A stretch of DNA of 64,000 nt, from the NCBI GenBank assembly GCA_005402585.1, contig BIFP01000067.1, positions 186,001-250,000 on the forward strand, in the 5' to 3' direction. Below are positions 24,816 through 33,240 of the stretch, piece after piece (positions within the stretch are counted from its first letter, which is position 1; every line of letters begins with the position of its first letter). The position numbers and the translations under genes are program-made. Below the pieces are notes generated by a model. That model saw only the letters and a program-made list of their open reading frames with translations, ran no database searches and was not told the origin of the DNA. This stretch comes from Micromonosporaceae bacterium KJ-029 (GTDB lineage Bacteria; Actinomycetota; Actinomycetes; Mycobacteriales; Micromonosporaceae).

Positions 24816-25847
24816 GTGCGCGCCGGCGATCTGCTACGGCAGCTGGACCAGCGACTGCTGCCCCGCCTCGCCACCGCAGTGACCCGGCTCGATCACCGTT
24901 CGGCCCGGACCCCGCTGCTCGGATGGGTGGCCGTGCTGTCCTGCGCCGCCGTGCTGTTCACCGCCGTGCTCGCCACCGACGGCTCGCCCGTGCCGGACCG
25001 GACGGTCGGCGAGGTGACCCGGGTGGGGGTCGCCGACGGCGACTCGATCCCCGGCTACGAGCGGACGGCCGCGGCCGATCTGGCCGCACTGGCCGGCGGC
25101 GCGTCGCTCGGCGAGGGCACCTACGCTCTGGTCTCGCTGACCGAGTACCTCACCCCGCAGTCGCTGGCGGCGGTGGTCGGGGACGTGGGCGTGGCGGTCG
25201 TCTTCGGGCGGGTACCGCTGCCGGACCGGCAGACCGAGATCGTCCGCATCTCCGCGCAGCGGCTTCCCGAGGACGTGACGGCCGGAATGGTCGAGCTGGC
25301 CGACCGCAAGGAGCGGGAGGCCGTCGAGTACCGGTCCCGGGCCGCCCGGCTGGGCGGCGGTGGGCCGCAGGAACGCGAGCTGCGCCAGCTGTACGAGAGC
25401 GGCGCGCGGGTCGCCGCGGAGGAGGCGGCCGCGTACCGCGCCGGCTGCGCCTGCGTCTACGCGCTGGTGGTACGCGCCGCACCGGCGGCGCTGCGCGGCG
25501 TCGCGGCCCGACCTGGCGTGCGGGTGGTCGACCCGGCGCCGGAGGTCCGGCGGCTGGAGCGCACGGTGTTCACCCCGCCGCTGCCCGAGCAGTGGGACGT
25601 GGCCCGGCCGCCGGTCGACCGCGACCTGGCGGCGACCCCGGACCCGACACCGAGTACCAGGTCCGGTTCGCCGACGTCGCCGACGTCGGCGCCGGCGCCG
25701 ACGGACCGCTCGCCCGCTCCGCCGGACGTGACGGATTCGTCACCATCACCGGCGGGATCCTCGTCCGCACCGCCGGTCGTACCCCCTCCGGCGCCTCCCA
25801 CCTCGGCGGACACCGTCGCGGAAAGCGACGCGAGCCCGACACCCTGA
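24816..25847 (+). CDS. Membrane-anchored protein of unknown function with Pro/Ser-rich tail
   Basis: 343 aa. One membrane helix at about residues 37-53 (LLGWVAVLSCAAVLFTAVLA), preceded by a basic N-terminus, then an extracytoplasmic domain of about 200 residues with a Cys-x-Cys pair (GCACVYAL), and a C-terminal tail (270-343) made almost entirely of Pro, Ser, Thr and Ala. The tail could span the cell wall. The GTG start follows CGAGGGGG. It lies upstream of the ParA-like ATPase and may be co-transcribed. No family is recognised. Confidence 0.75.
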   Translation: MRAGDLLRQLDQRLLPRLATAVTRLDHRSARTPLLGWVAVLSCAAVLFTAVLATDGSPVPDRTVGEVTRVGVADGDSIPGYERTAAADLAALAGGASLGEGTYALVSLTEYLTPQSLAAVVGDVGVAVVFGRVPLPDRQTEIVRISAQRLPEDVTAGMVELADRKEREAVEYRSRAARLGGGGPQERELRQLYESGARVAAEEAAAYRAGCACVYALVVRAAPAALRGVAARPGVRVVDPAPEVRRLERTVFTPPLPEQWDVARPPVDRDLAATPDPTPSTRSGSPTSPTSAPAPTDRSPAPPDVTDSSPSPAGSSSAPPVVPPPAPPTSADTVAESDASPTP

Positions 25848-25943
25848 CGGTTTCGGACACATCGGTGCATGGCCCGGTGTGGCCTGAATGGGGTTTCGTT
25901 CGTAGCCTGTCAGACGGAAACCGAGGCGCTGGGGAGGCGAGCC

Positions 25944-27368
25944 GTGGACGGCAGCGAGACCGGTTGGGGACGGCCCGCCGAACCGGCACCGCGGTGGCGG
26001 GCGCTGCTCGATCGTGCCCGCCACGGCGCCCGCGGCGCCGAGCCGGCCGCAGCCGAGCGGCGGGCCGAGGAACAGCCACCGCCGTCGCCCGAGCCGCCGC
26101 TGCCCCGGCGGGGCACGGGCTACGCGGGGCGGGCCGCGGCCGTCGGTCAGCCGGCCGAGCGGCCGTACGGCGCGGAACCCGGCTACCGGGCCGAGGCGAG
26201 CTACCGGGTCGAGCCCCAGCGCCCCGCCCCCCAGGCGTACCGCGGGCAGTCGGCGTACCCGGCGGAGCCGTCCTATCCGGCGGAGCCGTCCTATCCGGTG
26301 GTGCCGGAGCCGCGCCGGCCGGAGCCGGTGGAGTCCCGGTACACCCTGCTGGACAACGGCTATCGGCATGCCGCGCCACCGGTGGAGTCCCGGTACGCGC
26401 TGCTGGACAACGGCGGCTACCAGCCGCCCGCGCCGCCGCCCGCGCCGGCGCCGGCACCCCCGGTCGCGCCGCCGCCCGCGCCCCCGCCGGCGCCGGCACC
26501 ACCCGCGACGGTGACCGGCCGTCCGGGGAGGATCGAGTGGCGCGCGCAGAGCGCCGAGAGCGAACTCGAACGAGCCGCCGGAGTGCTCCGCCGGGACCTG
26601 GGTACGCCCCGGGTGGTCGCCTTCGCCAACCCGAAGGGCGGCGTGCACAAGACCACGGCCACCGTCCTGGCCGCGGCCACCGTCGGCAGCGTGCGCGGGC
26701 GTGGCGTGCTGGCCTGGGACGACAACGAGCTGCGCGGCACCCTCGGGCTGCGCGCCGGCAGCGCCCGGCACGCCCGTACGATCCGGCACCTGATCGCCGA
26801 TCTCGTCCAGATCGAGATCCGGGAGGGCGCGGAGCTGCTGGAGATCCTCGACGACTACCTGCGGCACGCCTCCGACGGTTCGTACGACGTGCTGGCCGGT
26901 GAGGAGAGCCCCCGGTTCGCCCAGCGGCTGGACCAGTTCACCGTCAAGCGGGTGCTGGAGCTGCTGCGCCGCACCCACGACGTGATCTGCGTGGACACCG
27001 GCAACAACGTGGAGAGTCCGAACTGGCGCACCGTGATGCAGGCCGCCGACCAGCTGGTGGTCACCACCGTGCCGCGTGAGGACGCCGCGTTCAGCGCGGA
27101 CTGGATGCTGGACCTGCTGCACGAGGAGGGGATGAGCGAGCTGGCCGACAACGCGGTCACCCTGATCTCCTGCCCCACCCCGGGCCGCCTGCCACTGCAG
27201 GACGACCTGGAGCGGCACTTCGCCACCCGTACCCGGGCGGTGGCCGTGGTGCCGTACGACCCGGCCCTGGAGACCGGCTCCTCGATCGAATATCACCAGC
27301 TCCAGGCCGAGACCCGGCAGGCGTGGCTGCGGGCGGCGTCGGCGATGCTGGAGCCGTTCGCGCACTGA
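25944..27368 (+). CDS. ParA/MinD-like ATPase with long proline-rich N-terminus
   Basis: 474 aa. The first 200 residues are disordered and rich in Pro, Tyr, Arg and Glu, with two tandem repeats: SYPAEP twice followed by SYPVVP, and PVESRYxLLDNG twice. The C-terminal ATPase has a deviant Walker A KGGVHKTTA (near residue 229), DDN in the second motif and ICVDTGNNVESPNW in place of the usual Walker B. This architecture recalls MinD-like ATPases associated with actinobacterial type VII secretion and surface systems, but no ESX genes are present here. GTG 25944 is chosen because GGGGAGG precedes it; the longer frame starts in poor context. Confidence 0.8.
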   Translation: MDGSETGWGRPAEPAPRWRALLDRARHGARGAEPAAAERRAEEQPPPSPEPPLPRRGTGYAGRAAAVGQPAERPYGAEPGYRAEASYRVEPQRPAPQAYRGQSAYPAEPSYPAEPSYPVVPEPRRPEPVESRYTLLDNGYRHAAPPVESRYALLDNGGYQPPAPPPAPAPAPPVAPPPAPPPAPAPPATVTGRPGRIEWRAQSAESELERAAGVLRRDLGTPRVVAFANPKGGVHKTTATVLAAATVGSVRGRGVLAWDDNELRGTLGLRAGSARHARTIRHLIADLVQIEIREGAELLEILDDYLRHASDGSYDVLAGEESPRFAQRLDQFTVKRVLELLRRTHDVICVDTGNNVESPNWRTVMQAADQLVVTTVPREDAAFSADWMLDLLHEEGMSELADNAVTLISCPTPGRLPLQDDLERHFATRTRAVAVVPYDPALETGSSIEYHQLQAETRQAWLRAASAMLEPFAH

Positions 27369-27417
27369 GGTGGCGACACGATGCACGGCTCGCGCCGGGA
27401 ACTGCGAGGATCATCGG

Positions 27418-28338
27418 GTGAGCCCGGACACCCCTGCCGCCGAACCACCCGTACCGGCATCGCCGACCGTCCCGCAGGCGCCGCTGGACCCGGCGCGCAG
27501 GCCCGCCCGCACGGTGGTGGTGGTCGGTGCGCTGACGGTGCTCGTGCTGGGCCTGCTGGGCGCTCCACTGGGGTGGCTCTGGGCGGCGGTCGCCCCGGCC
27601 ACCCCCGTCGTAAAGACCGCCAACGGTGCGGTCTACGGCCAGGCCCAACCGGAGCAGCCGATCGCCGCCGACGGGTGGTTCAGCCTGCTCGGGTTGGGCT
27701 TCGGGGTGCTCGCCGCGCTCACCGTGTGGTTCGTGCTGCGCCGCCGCCGGGGGCCGGTCGGGCTGGTACTCGTGGTGGTCGGCGCGCTCGCCGCCGCGAT
27801 TGCCGCCTGGCAGGTCGGTCGCCGGATCGGGCTGGGCACCTATCAGCGGCTGCTGGAGACCGCGCCGGAGGGGACGGCCTTCACCAAGCCGCCCGACCTG
27901 CGTGCGGGCGGGATCGACCTGTTCCTCGGGCTGCTGCCGGTGCCGTACGGCAACCTGCTGCTGCCGTCGTTCGGCGCCGCGGTGGCGTACACGCTGCTGG
28001 CCGGCTGGTCGCGGTGGCCGTCGTTGCGTCCCGAGCCGGAGCCCGACCTGACCTGGCTCGGCCCGCCCATGGGCTACCCGCCGGGCGTGGGCCAGGGCGG
28101 CTACCCGCCGGGTGCGGGTCAGGGCGGGCCGTCGATGGGTGTGGCTGGCCACCCGCCGGCCGAAGTGGGGGAGGGCCCGCACGGGCCGGCGACGGGCGGC
28201 GACCAGCCGGCCGAGGACCGGGTTGACGAGGGATCGCGCCCGAACGGGGTCAGTTCGGGGTCGGCGGCGCCGTGGCCAGCTCCGCCAGCGGCACCGGAAC
28301 CGCCCGCACCTGGCGCAGCAGAGCCGCCTCGCGGTTGA
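27418..28338 (+). CDS. DUF2567-like multi-pass membrane protein
   Basis: 306 aa. Four membrane segments between about residues 40 and 205, with a periplasmic loop carrying PEQPIAADGWFSLLGLGFG and YQRLLETAPEGTAFTKPPDLRAGGIDLFLG, then a Gly/Pro-rich tail with GYPPGVGQGGYPPGAGQGG repeats. It looks like the DUF2567 family of actinobacterial membrane proteins; the role is unknown. GTG 27418 is chosen with GAGGAT upstream; GTG 27370 is possible. The last 89 bp overlap the 3' end of the LON-domain gene on the other strand. Confidence 0.7.
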   Translation: MSPDTPAAEPPVPASPTVPQAPLDPARRPARTVVVVGALTVLVLGLLGAPLGWLWAAVAPATPVVKTANGAVYGQAQPEQPIAADGWFSLLGLGFGVLAALTVWFVLRRRRGPVGLVLVVVGALAAAIAAWQVGRRIGLGTYQRLLETAPEGTAFTKPPDLRAGGIDLFLGLLPVPYGNLLLPSFGAAVAYTLLAGWSRWPSLRPEPEPDLTWLGPPMGYPPGVGQGGYPPGAGQGGPSMGVAGHPPAEVGEGPHGPATGGDQPAEDRVDEGSRPNGVSSGSAAPWPAPPAAPEPPAPGAAEPPRG

Positions 28339-28951
28339 GCAGGTTCAGCTCGGCGCGCAGCCGGGCCGCCGTGTCGTCGATGGCGAGCAGCCGTTGCCGG
28401 TCCGCCACGGTCAGCGCCGCGGTCGCGGCCACCAGGTGGGAGAGCACGGTCGGATCCTCCGGCAGCTGCTCGGTCAGCTGACCGGACTCGACCCGGATCA
28501 GGCCGAGGTACTGCCGGAAGACGGCGATCACCCGGGCTGCCAGCAGGCTCGCCGCCTCGTCCGGGCCGCTCGGCTCGGGCAGCCACCGCACCTCGGCGCT
28601 CAGGTACGGCGCGGAGTGGCGGTCCACCTCCGTCACCCGGAACCGCCGCCGCCCCACGGTGACGATGTCGAAGCCCCCGTCGGCCAGCTCGGTGACCTGC
28701 CGCAGCTCCGCGGTGCAGCCCACCTCGTGCAGCGTCACCTCCCCGTTGCCGGGGGTGATCCGACCGGAGGTGGGCGCCACCTCCCAGCCGCTGCGGATGG
28801 CCACCACACCGAACTCGCGTGGCGTGCCCTCGGGCAACTCCATCAGGTGCCGGACCAGGGCGCGGTAGCGCTCCTCGAAGATGTGCAGCGGCAGCACCAG
28901 CCCGGGAAAGAGCACCATGGCGAGCGGGAACACCGGCAGCCGTGCGGTCAC
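28250..28951 (-). CDS. LON N-terminal-domain protein (not a protease)
   Basis: 233 aa containing only the LON substrate-binding domain: LPVFPLAMVLFPGLVLPLHIFEERYRALVRHL at the N-terminus, GVVAI, VGCTAELRQV and FDIVTVGRRRFRV are typical. No AAA or protease domain follows, so it is the stand-alone type of unknown function. GTG 28951 (VTARLPVFPL) is preferred over an ATG/GTG 16 codons upstream because a TACGCT -10 lies 7 nt before it. The 3' end overlaps the converging DUF2567-like gene by 89 bp. Confidence 0.85.
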   Translation of the reverse strand: MTARLPVFPLAMVLFPGLVLPLHIFEERYRALVRHLMELPEGTPREFGVVAIRSGWEVAPTSGRITPGNGEVTLHEVGCTAELRQVTELADGGFDIVTVGRRRFRVTEVDRHSAPYLSAEVRWLPEPSGPDEAASLLAARVIAVFRQYLGLIRVESGQLTEQLPEDPTVLSHLVAATAALTVADRQRLLAIDDTAARLRAELNLLNREAALLRQVRAVPVPLAELATAPPTPN

Positions 28952-28958
28952 GTGATCG

Positions 28959-28964
28959 AGCGTA
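28959..28964 (-). promoter_or_regulatory. -10 element of the LON-domain gene, leaderless type
   Basis: TACGCT on the minus strand, 7 nt before the GTG at 28951. Confidence 0.5.
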
Positions 28965-29045
28965 GCCCCACCGGCGGTTTCCGGCGTGTCCCGGCTCACC
29001 GTCCCGGTCCGCGGGCGGCACGGTCCGGCCCGGCGCGGGGCCGCC

Positions 29046-29051
29046 TAGACT
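29046..29051 (+). promoter_or_regulatory. -10 element of the his operon, leaderless type
   Basis: TAGACT, 7 nt before the GTG of hisD; this is the likely promoter for hisD and the genes behind it. No -35 hexamer stands out. Confidence 0.55.
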
Positions 29052-29058
29052 CGCAGGG

Positions 29059-30378
29059 GTGTTGAACCGCATCGACCTGCGCGGTGGCGCACCCGACCCG
29101 CGCCACCTGCTACCTCGCGCCCAGCTCGACGTCTCGGTAGCCGTCGAGCAGATCCGCCCCCTGGTGACGGCGGTCCGCGAGCATGGCTACCAGGCGGTCC
29201 GCGAGGCCAGTGAGCGGTTCGACGGGGTGGCGCCGGAGGTGCTGCGGGTGCCCGCCGAGGCGATCGCCGCGGCGGAGGGCACGTTGGATCCGCAGGTCCG
29301 TGCCGCGTTGCTGGAGTCGATCGCCCGCACCCGCAAGGTGCACGCCGACCAGCGGCGCGCCGACCACACCACCCAGGTGGTGCCGGGCGGCACGGTCACC
29401 GAGCGGTGGGTTCCGGTCGACCGGGTCGGCCTCTACGTCCCCGGTGGGCTGGCGATGTACCCGTCGACCGTCGTGATGAACGTGGTGCCCGCCCAGGCGG
29501 CCGGCGTCCGGTCGCTGGTGGTGGCCAGCCCACCGCAGAAGGACAACGGCGGCCTGCCCGATCCGCGGGTACTCGCCGCCTGCGCGCTGCTCGGCGTCGA
29601 CGAGGTGTACGCCGTCGGCGGCGCCCAGGCCGTGGCCATGCTGGCGTACGGCTGCGCCGTCGACGCCGCCGGCAGCGCGCACTGCGACCCGGTCGACATG
29701 ATCACCGGCCCGGGCAACATCTGGGTCACCGCCGCCAAGCGGCTGCTGCGGGGCGTGGTGGGCATCGACGCCGAGGCCGGTCCAACCGAGATCGCCATTC
29801 TGGCCGACGACACCGCCGACCCGGCGCACGTCGCCGCCGACCTGATCAGCCAGGCCGAGCACGACCCGCTCGCCGCCAGCGTGCTGGTCACCCCGTCGGT
29901 CGCGCTGGCCGACGAGGTGGACCGGGAACTGGCCCGGCAGGTGCCGGCCACCAAGCACGCCGAGCGGGTCGACACCGCCCTGCGCGGCGAGCAGAGCGGC
30001 GTCGTACTGGTTGACGACCTGGCGGCGGGGCTGCGGGTGGTCGACGCGTACGCGGCGGAGCACCTGGAGATCCAGACCGCCGACGCCCGGGAGTGGGCGA
30101 TGCGGGTACGCAACGCGGGCGCGATCTTCGTCGGCGCGTACTCGCCGGTCTCGCTGGGTGACTACTGCGCCGGCTCCAACCACGTGCTGCCCACCGGCGG
30201 CTGCGCCCGGCACTCGTCCGGGCTGTCGGTGCAGTCCTTCCTGCGCGGCATCCACCTGGTGGAGTACACCGAGGCGGCGCTGCGGGAGGTCGCCCCGCAC
30301 GTGGTGACCCTGGCGAACGTGGAGGACCTGCCGGCGCACGGCCAGGCGGTCACCGCCCGGTTCCGGGGAATGCCGTGA
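29059..30378 (+). CDS. hisD: Histidinol dehydrogenase HisD
   Basis: 439 aa zinc enzyme that oxidises L-histidinol to L-histidine in two NAD-dependent steps. Family motifs: VPGGTVTERWVPVDRVGLYVPGG, YPSTVVMNVVPAQAAGV, VDMITGPGNIWVTAAKR, AEHDPLAASVLVT, AEHLEIQTAD (catalytic Glu-His) and YCAGSNHVLPTGG (zinc His). First gene of the his operon, probably on a leaderless transcript. The TGA lies inside the first 60-bp repeat, whose mini-ORF starts with GTG overlapping the stop. Confidence 0.96.
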   Translation: MLNRIDLRGGAPDPRHLLPRAQLDVSVAVEQIRPLVTAVREHGYQAVREASERFDGVAPEVLRVPAEAIAAAEGTLDPQVRAALLESIARTRKVHADQRRADHTTQVVPGGTVTERWVPVDRVGLYVPGGLAMYPSTVVMNVVPAQAAGVRSLVVASPPQKDNGGLPDPRVLAACALLGVDEVYAVGGAQAVAMLAYGCAVDAAGSAHCDPVDMITGPGNIWVTAAKRLLRGVVGIDAEAGPTEIAILADDTADPAHVAADLISQAEHDPLAASVLVTPSVALADEVDRELARQVPATKHAERVDTALRGEQSGVVLVDDLAAGLRVVDAYAAEHLEIQTADAREWAMRVRNAGAIFVGAYSPVSLGDYCAGSNHVLPTGGCARHSSGLSVQSFLRGIHLVEYTEAALREVAPHVVTLANVEDLPAHGQAVTARFRGMP

Positions 30379-30557
30379 GCGCGAGGAGTGAGCCGGGTTT
30401 GCGAGCCCCGCAGTCGCGAACTGTGGTGAGTTCCGTGAGCGCGAGGAGCGAGCCGGGTTTGCGAGCCCCGCAGTCGCGAACTGTGGTGAGTTCCGTGAGC
30501 GCGAGGAGCGAGCCGGGTTTGCGAGCCCCGCAGTCGCGAACCGAGGTGACAGCATGA
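30375..30557 (+). repeat. Three tandem 60-bp coupling repeats forming one mini-ORF between hisD and hisC
   Basis: Three nearly identical 60-bp units begin at 30375, 30435 and 30495. Because 60 is a multiple of three, they encode one 60-aa frame of three 20-residue repeats (VSARSEPGLRAPQSR plus five residues). Its GTG overlaps the hisD stop (GTGA) and its TGA overlaps the hisC ATG (ATGA). The last unit changes near its end to give GAGGTGACAGC directly before the hisC ATG, a usable ribosome-binding site. The sequence shares GTGAGCGCGAGGA and CCGCAGTCGCGAAC with the ABC-gene repeats at 44950. Whether the peptide is made is unknown. Confidence 0.85.
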
Positions 30558-31672
30558 CCGGGCTGGACGACCTGCCGATCCGCGACGACCTGCGGGGGCT
30601 GTCGCCGTACGGCGCGCCGCAGCTGGACGTGCCGGTGCGGCTGAACACCAACGAAAACTCCTACCCGGTGCCGGAAGCGGTGGTCGAGGCGATCGGCAAG
30701 GCCCTCGCGGCCGAGCTGCGCGACCTCAACCGCTACCCGGACCGGGACGCGGTGGCGCTGCGCGCCGACCTGGCCGGGTACCTCGGCCACGGGCTCGACG
30801 TCGACGGGGTCTGGGCGGCCAACGGCTCCAACGAGATCCAGCAGCAGCTGCTCCAGGCGTTCGGCGGCCCGGGGCGTACCGCGCTCGGGTTCACCCCGGC
30901 GTACTCGATGCACCCGTTGCTGGCGCTGGGCACCGGCACCCGGTGGGTGCCCGCCCGCCGGGGCGTCGACTTCGGACTGACCGCCGACGAGGCGGTGGCC
31001 CAGGTCCGCGAGCACCACCCGGACGTGGTGTTCCTCTGCTCCCCGAACAACCCCACCGGGACCGCGCTCGACCCGGCCGTGGTCACCGCCGTGCTCGACG
31101 CCGCGCCCGGGATGGTGGTGGTCGACGAGGCGTACGCGGAGTTCGCTCGCCCGGGCACGGTCAGTGCCCTGGCGGTGCTGGCCGGGCACCCACGGCTGGT
31201 GGTGACCCGCACGATGAGCAAGGCGTTCGGGTTCGCCGGCGGGCGGCTGGGGTACCTGGCGGCCGATCCGGCCGTGGTGGCGGCGGTGCAGCTGGTCCGC
31301 CTGCCGTACCACCTCTCCGCGCTCACCCAGGCCGCTGCCCGGGCCGCGCTGGCGCACCGTGACGTGCTGCTCGGTACGGTTGTCGCGATCATGGAACAGC
31401 GCGACCGGATCGTCACCGAACTGCGCCGCCGCGGCCTGCGGGTCGCCGACAGCGACGCCAACTTCGTGCTGTACGAGGTCGGCGGCGACCAGGCCGTCGC
31501 CTGGCGGGCGATGCTGGCCCACGGCGTGCTGGTCCGCGATGTCGGCCTGCCCGGCTGGCTGCGGGTCACCGCCGGCACCCCGGCCGAGACCGACGCCTTC
31601 CTTGCTGCCCTGGACAAGACACAGCGCGAGGGCCCGCCCGGCCCGCAGCCGCGACCGAAAGGCACACCATGA
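30554..31672 (+). CDS. hisC: Histidinol-phosphate aminotransferase HisC
   Basis: 372 aa fold-type I PLP enzyme converting imidazole acetol phosphate to histidinol phosphate. Motifs: RLNTNENSYPVP, GVWAANGSNEIQQQLLQAFGG, LCSPNNPTGTAL, VVVDEAYAEF and the PLP-lysine segment TMSKAFGFAGGRLGY, with Lys223 as Schiff-base residue. Its ATG overlaps the stop of the repeat mini-ORF and its stop overlaps the hisB start (ATGA), so translation from hisD to hisB may be continuous. Confidence 0.95.
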   Translation: MTGLDDLPIRDDLRGLSPYGAPQLDVPVRLNTNENSYPVPEAVVEAIGKALAAELRDLNRYPDRDAVALRADLAGYLGHGLDVDGVWAANGSNEIQQQLLQAFGGPGRTALGFTPAYSMHPLLALGTGTRWVPARRGVDFGLTADEAVAQVREHHPDVVFLCSPNNPTGTALDPAVVTAVLDAAPGMVVVDEAYAEFARPGTVSALAVLAGHPRLVVTRTMSKAFGFAGGRLGYLAADPAVVAAVQLVRLPYHLSALTQAAARAALAHRDVLLGTVVAIMEQRDRIVTELRRRGLRVADSDANFVLYEVGGDQAVAWRAMLAHGVLVRDVGLPGWLRVTAGTPAETDAFLAALDKTQREGPPGPQPRPKGTP

Positions 31673-32280
31673 GTCGGACCGCCCGGGTGGAGCGGATAAC
31701 CAAGGAGACCAAGGTCCTGGTCGAGCTGGGCCTCGACGGCACCGGAACGGCCGAGATCAGCACCGGGGTCGGCTTCTACGACCACATGCTGCACCAGATC
31801 GCCCGGCACGGCGGCTTCGACCTGACCGTGCAGACGGTGGGCGATCTGGAAATCGACGCCCACCACACCATGGAGGACACCGCGTTGGCGCTCGGCGCCG
31901 CGTTCGACCAGGCGCTGGGGGACAAGGCCGGCATCCGCCGGTACGGCTCGGCCACCGTCCCGATGGACGAGGTGCTGGTCCGCGCCGCCGTCGACCTGTC
32001 CGGCCGGCCGTACGTGGTGCACGACGAGCCACCGCTGGCGCCGTACATCGGGCCGGTCTACCCGACGAGCATGACCCGGCACATCTGGGAGTCCTTCGGC
32101 CAGGCGGCCCGGATCACCCTGCACGTGGACGTGCTGCGGGCGGCCCGGCCGGGCGGCCACCCGGACGCCCACCACGTGGTGGAGGCGCAGTTCAAGGCGG
32201 TCTCCCGGGCGCTGCGGGAGGCCACCGCGCTGGACCCGCGCGCGGCCGGCGCCATCCCCAGCACCAAGGGGGCGCTGTGA
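31669..32280 (+). CDS. hisB: Imidazoleglycerol-phosphate dehydratase HisB
   Basis: 203 aa monofunctional dehydratase (no phosphatase domain), producing imidazole acetol phosphate. The metal-binding repeats are H-H-T-M-E-D at IDAHHTMEDTALALG and H-H-V-V-E at DAHHVVEAQFKAVSRALREAT. FYDHMLHQIARHGGFD is a third family motif. Overlaps hisC by 4 bp. Confidence 0.96.
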   Translation: MSRTARVERITKETKVLVELGLDGTGTAEISTGVGFYDHMLHQIARHGGFDLTVQTVGDLEIDAHHTMEDTALALGAAFDQALGDKAGIRRYGSATVPMDEVLVRAAVDLSGRPYVVHDEPPLAPYIGPVYPTSMTRHIWESFGQAARITLHVDVLRAARPGGHPDAHHVVEAQFKAVSRALREATALDPRAAGAIPSTKGAL

Positions 32281-32335
32281 CCAACCCGGGTGCCGCCGTA
32301 CGAGCCGTGACGGTCGCCGGGCGGGGGTGGCGCTG

Positions 32336-32509
32336 ATGAGTGGCGCGCTGCCGACACTGCTGTTGATCCTGGCCGGGGTCCTGGTGGGCGGGACGCTGTC
32401 CCTGCACCGGCAGGGGGCGCCGCGCGGTGCCGTGGTGGTCACCGCGCTGCTGGCCGTGCTGGCCACCGTCGCCGGGGTGCTGTGGCTGCTTCCGGGGGAG
32501 GGATCGTGA
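32336..32509 (+). CDS. Small two-helix membrane protein between hisB and hisH
   Basis: 57 aa with two hydrophobic helices (LPTLLLILAGVLVGGTLSL and AVVVTALLAVLATVAGVLWLL) separated by a short basic loop. GGGGGTGG lies upstream of the ATG, and the stop overlaps the hisH GTG (GTGA), which argues that the frame is real and translated. It has no known role in histidine synthesis. The 55 bp between hisB and this gene contain nothing else. Confidence 0.7.
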   Translation: MSGALPTLLLILAGVLVGGTLSLHRQGAPRGAVVVTALLAVLATVAGVLWLLPGEGS

Positions 32510-33183
32510 CGGACCGGAACCTCGGCCGGCCGGCCGGCGACGGGGGTGACCGGCGCCGGGTGGTGGTGCTGGACCACGGCTCGGGCAACCTGCGCTCCGC
32601 GGAACGGGCGCTGGTCGCCGCCGGCGCCGACGTGGCGGTCACCGGCGACCTTTCCGCCGCAGCCGACGCCGACGGCCTGGTGGTGCCCGGGGTGGGCGCC
32701 TTCGCCGCCTGCATGGCCGGCATCGAGGCGATCGGTGCCGGGCCGGTGATCGCCGAGCGGGTCGCCGCCGGCCGCCCGGTGCTGGGCATCTGCGTGGGCA
32801 TGCAGGTCCTCTTCGAGTTCGGCGACGAGCACGGGCTGGTCACCAAGGGGCTGGGGCTGCTACCGGGCAGCGTCACGCGGCTCGCCGCCGCCCGGTTGCC
32901 GCACATGGGCTGGAACACGGTGCAGGCGCCGGTGGGCTCGGTGCTGTTCGCCGGGCTGCCCGCCGACAGCCGGTTCTACTTCGTCCACTCGTACGCCGTG
33001 AGCGACGCCGCGGCGCTGGCCGGGGCCGGGGCCAGGGTGACCACGGCCCACCACGAGACCGACTTCGTCGCCGCGGTGGAACGGGGGGCGCTGTCCGCCG
33101 CCCAGTTCCACCCCGAGAAGTCCGCCGACACCGGTGCCGCGTTGCTGCGCAACTGGCTGGCCACCGTGCCCGCCAATGGCTGA
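32506..33183 (+). CDS. hisH: Imidazole glycerol phosphate synthase glutaminase subunit HisH
   Basis: 225 aa class I glutamine amidotransferase supplying ammonia to HisF. The nucleophile Cys is in VLGICVGMQVLFE and the catalytic His-Pro-Glu in SAAQFHPEKSADTG. LDHGSGNLRSAERAL is the N-terminal family motif. GTG 32506 (VTDRNLGRP) is chosen for its GGGAGGG site and the 4-bp overlap with the small membrane ORF. Partner hisF lies at 34425. Confidence 0.95.
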   Translation: MTDRNLGRPAGDGGDRRRVVVLDHGSGNLRSAERALVAAGADVAVTGDLSAAADADGLVVPGVGAFAACMAGIEAIGAGPVIAERVAAGRPVLGICVGMQVLFEFGDEHGLVTKGLGLLPGSVTRLAAARLPHMGWNTVQAPVGSVLFAGLPADSRFYFVHSYAVSDAAALAGAGARVTTAHHETDFVAAVERGALSAAQFHPEKSADTGAALLRNWLATVPANG

Positions 33184-33240
33184 GCCGACGGGCCGGTCGT
33201 GGCCGGCTGAGCCGTCGGTCGGGTTGCGCCGGAGGTCGCG

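Noticed and set aside
30375..30557. Tandem repeats considered as a CRISPR array
   Set aside because: Units are contiguous without variable spacers and are translated in frame; no cas genes are near.
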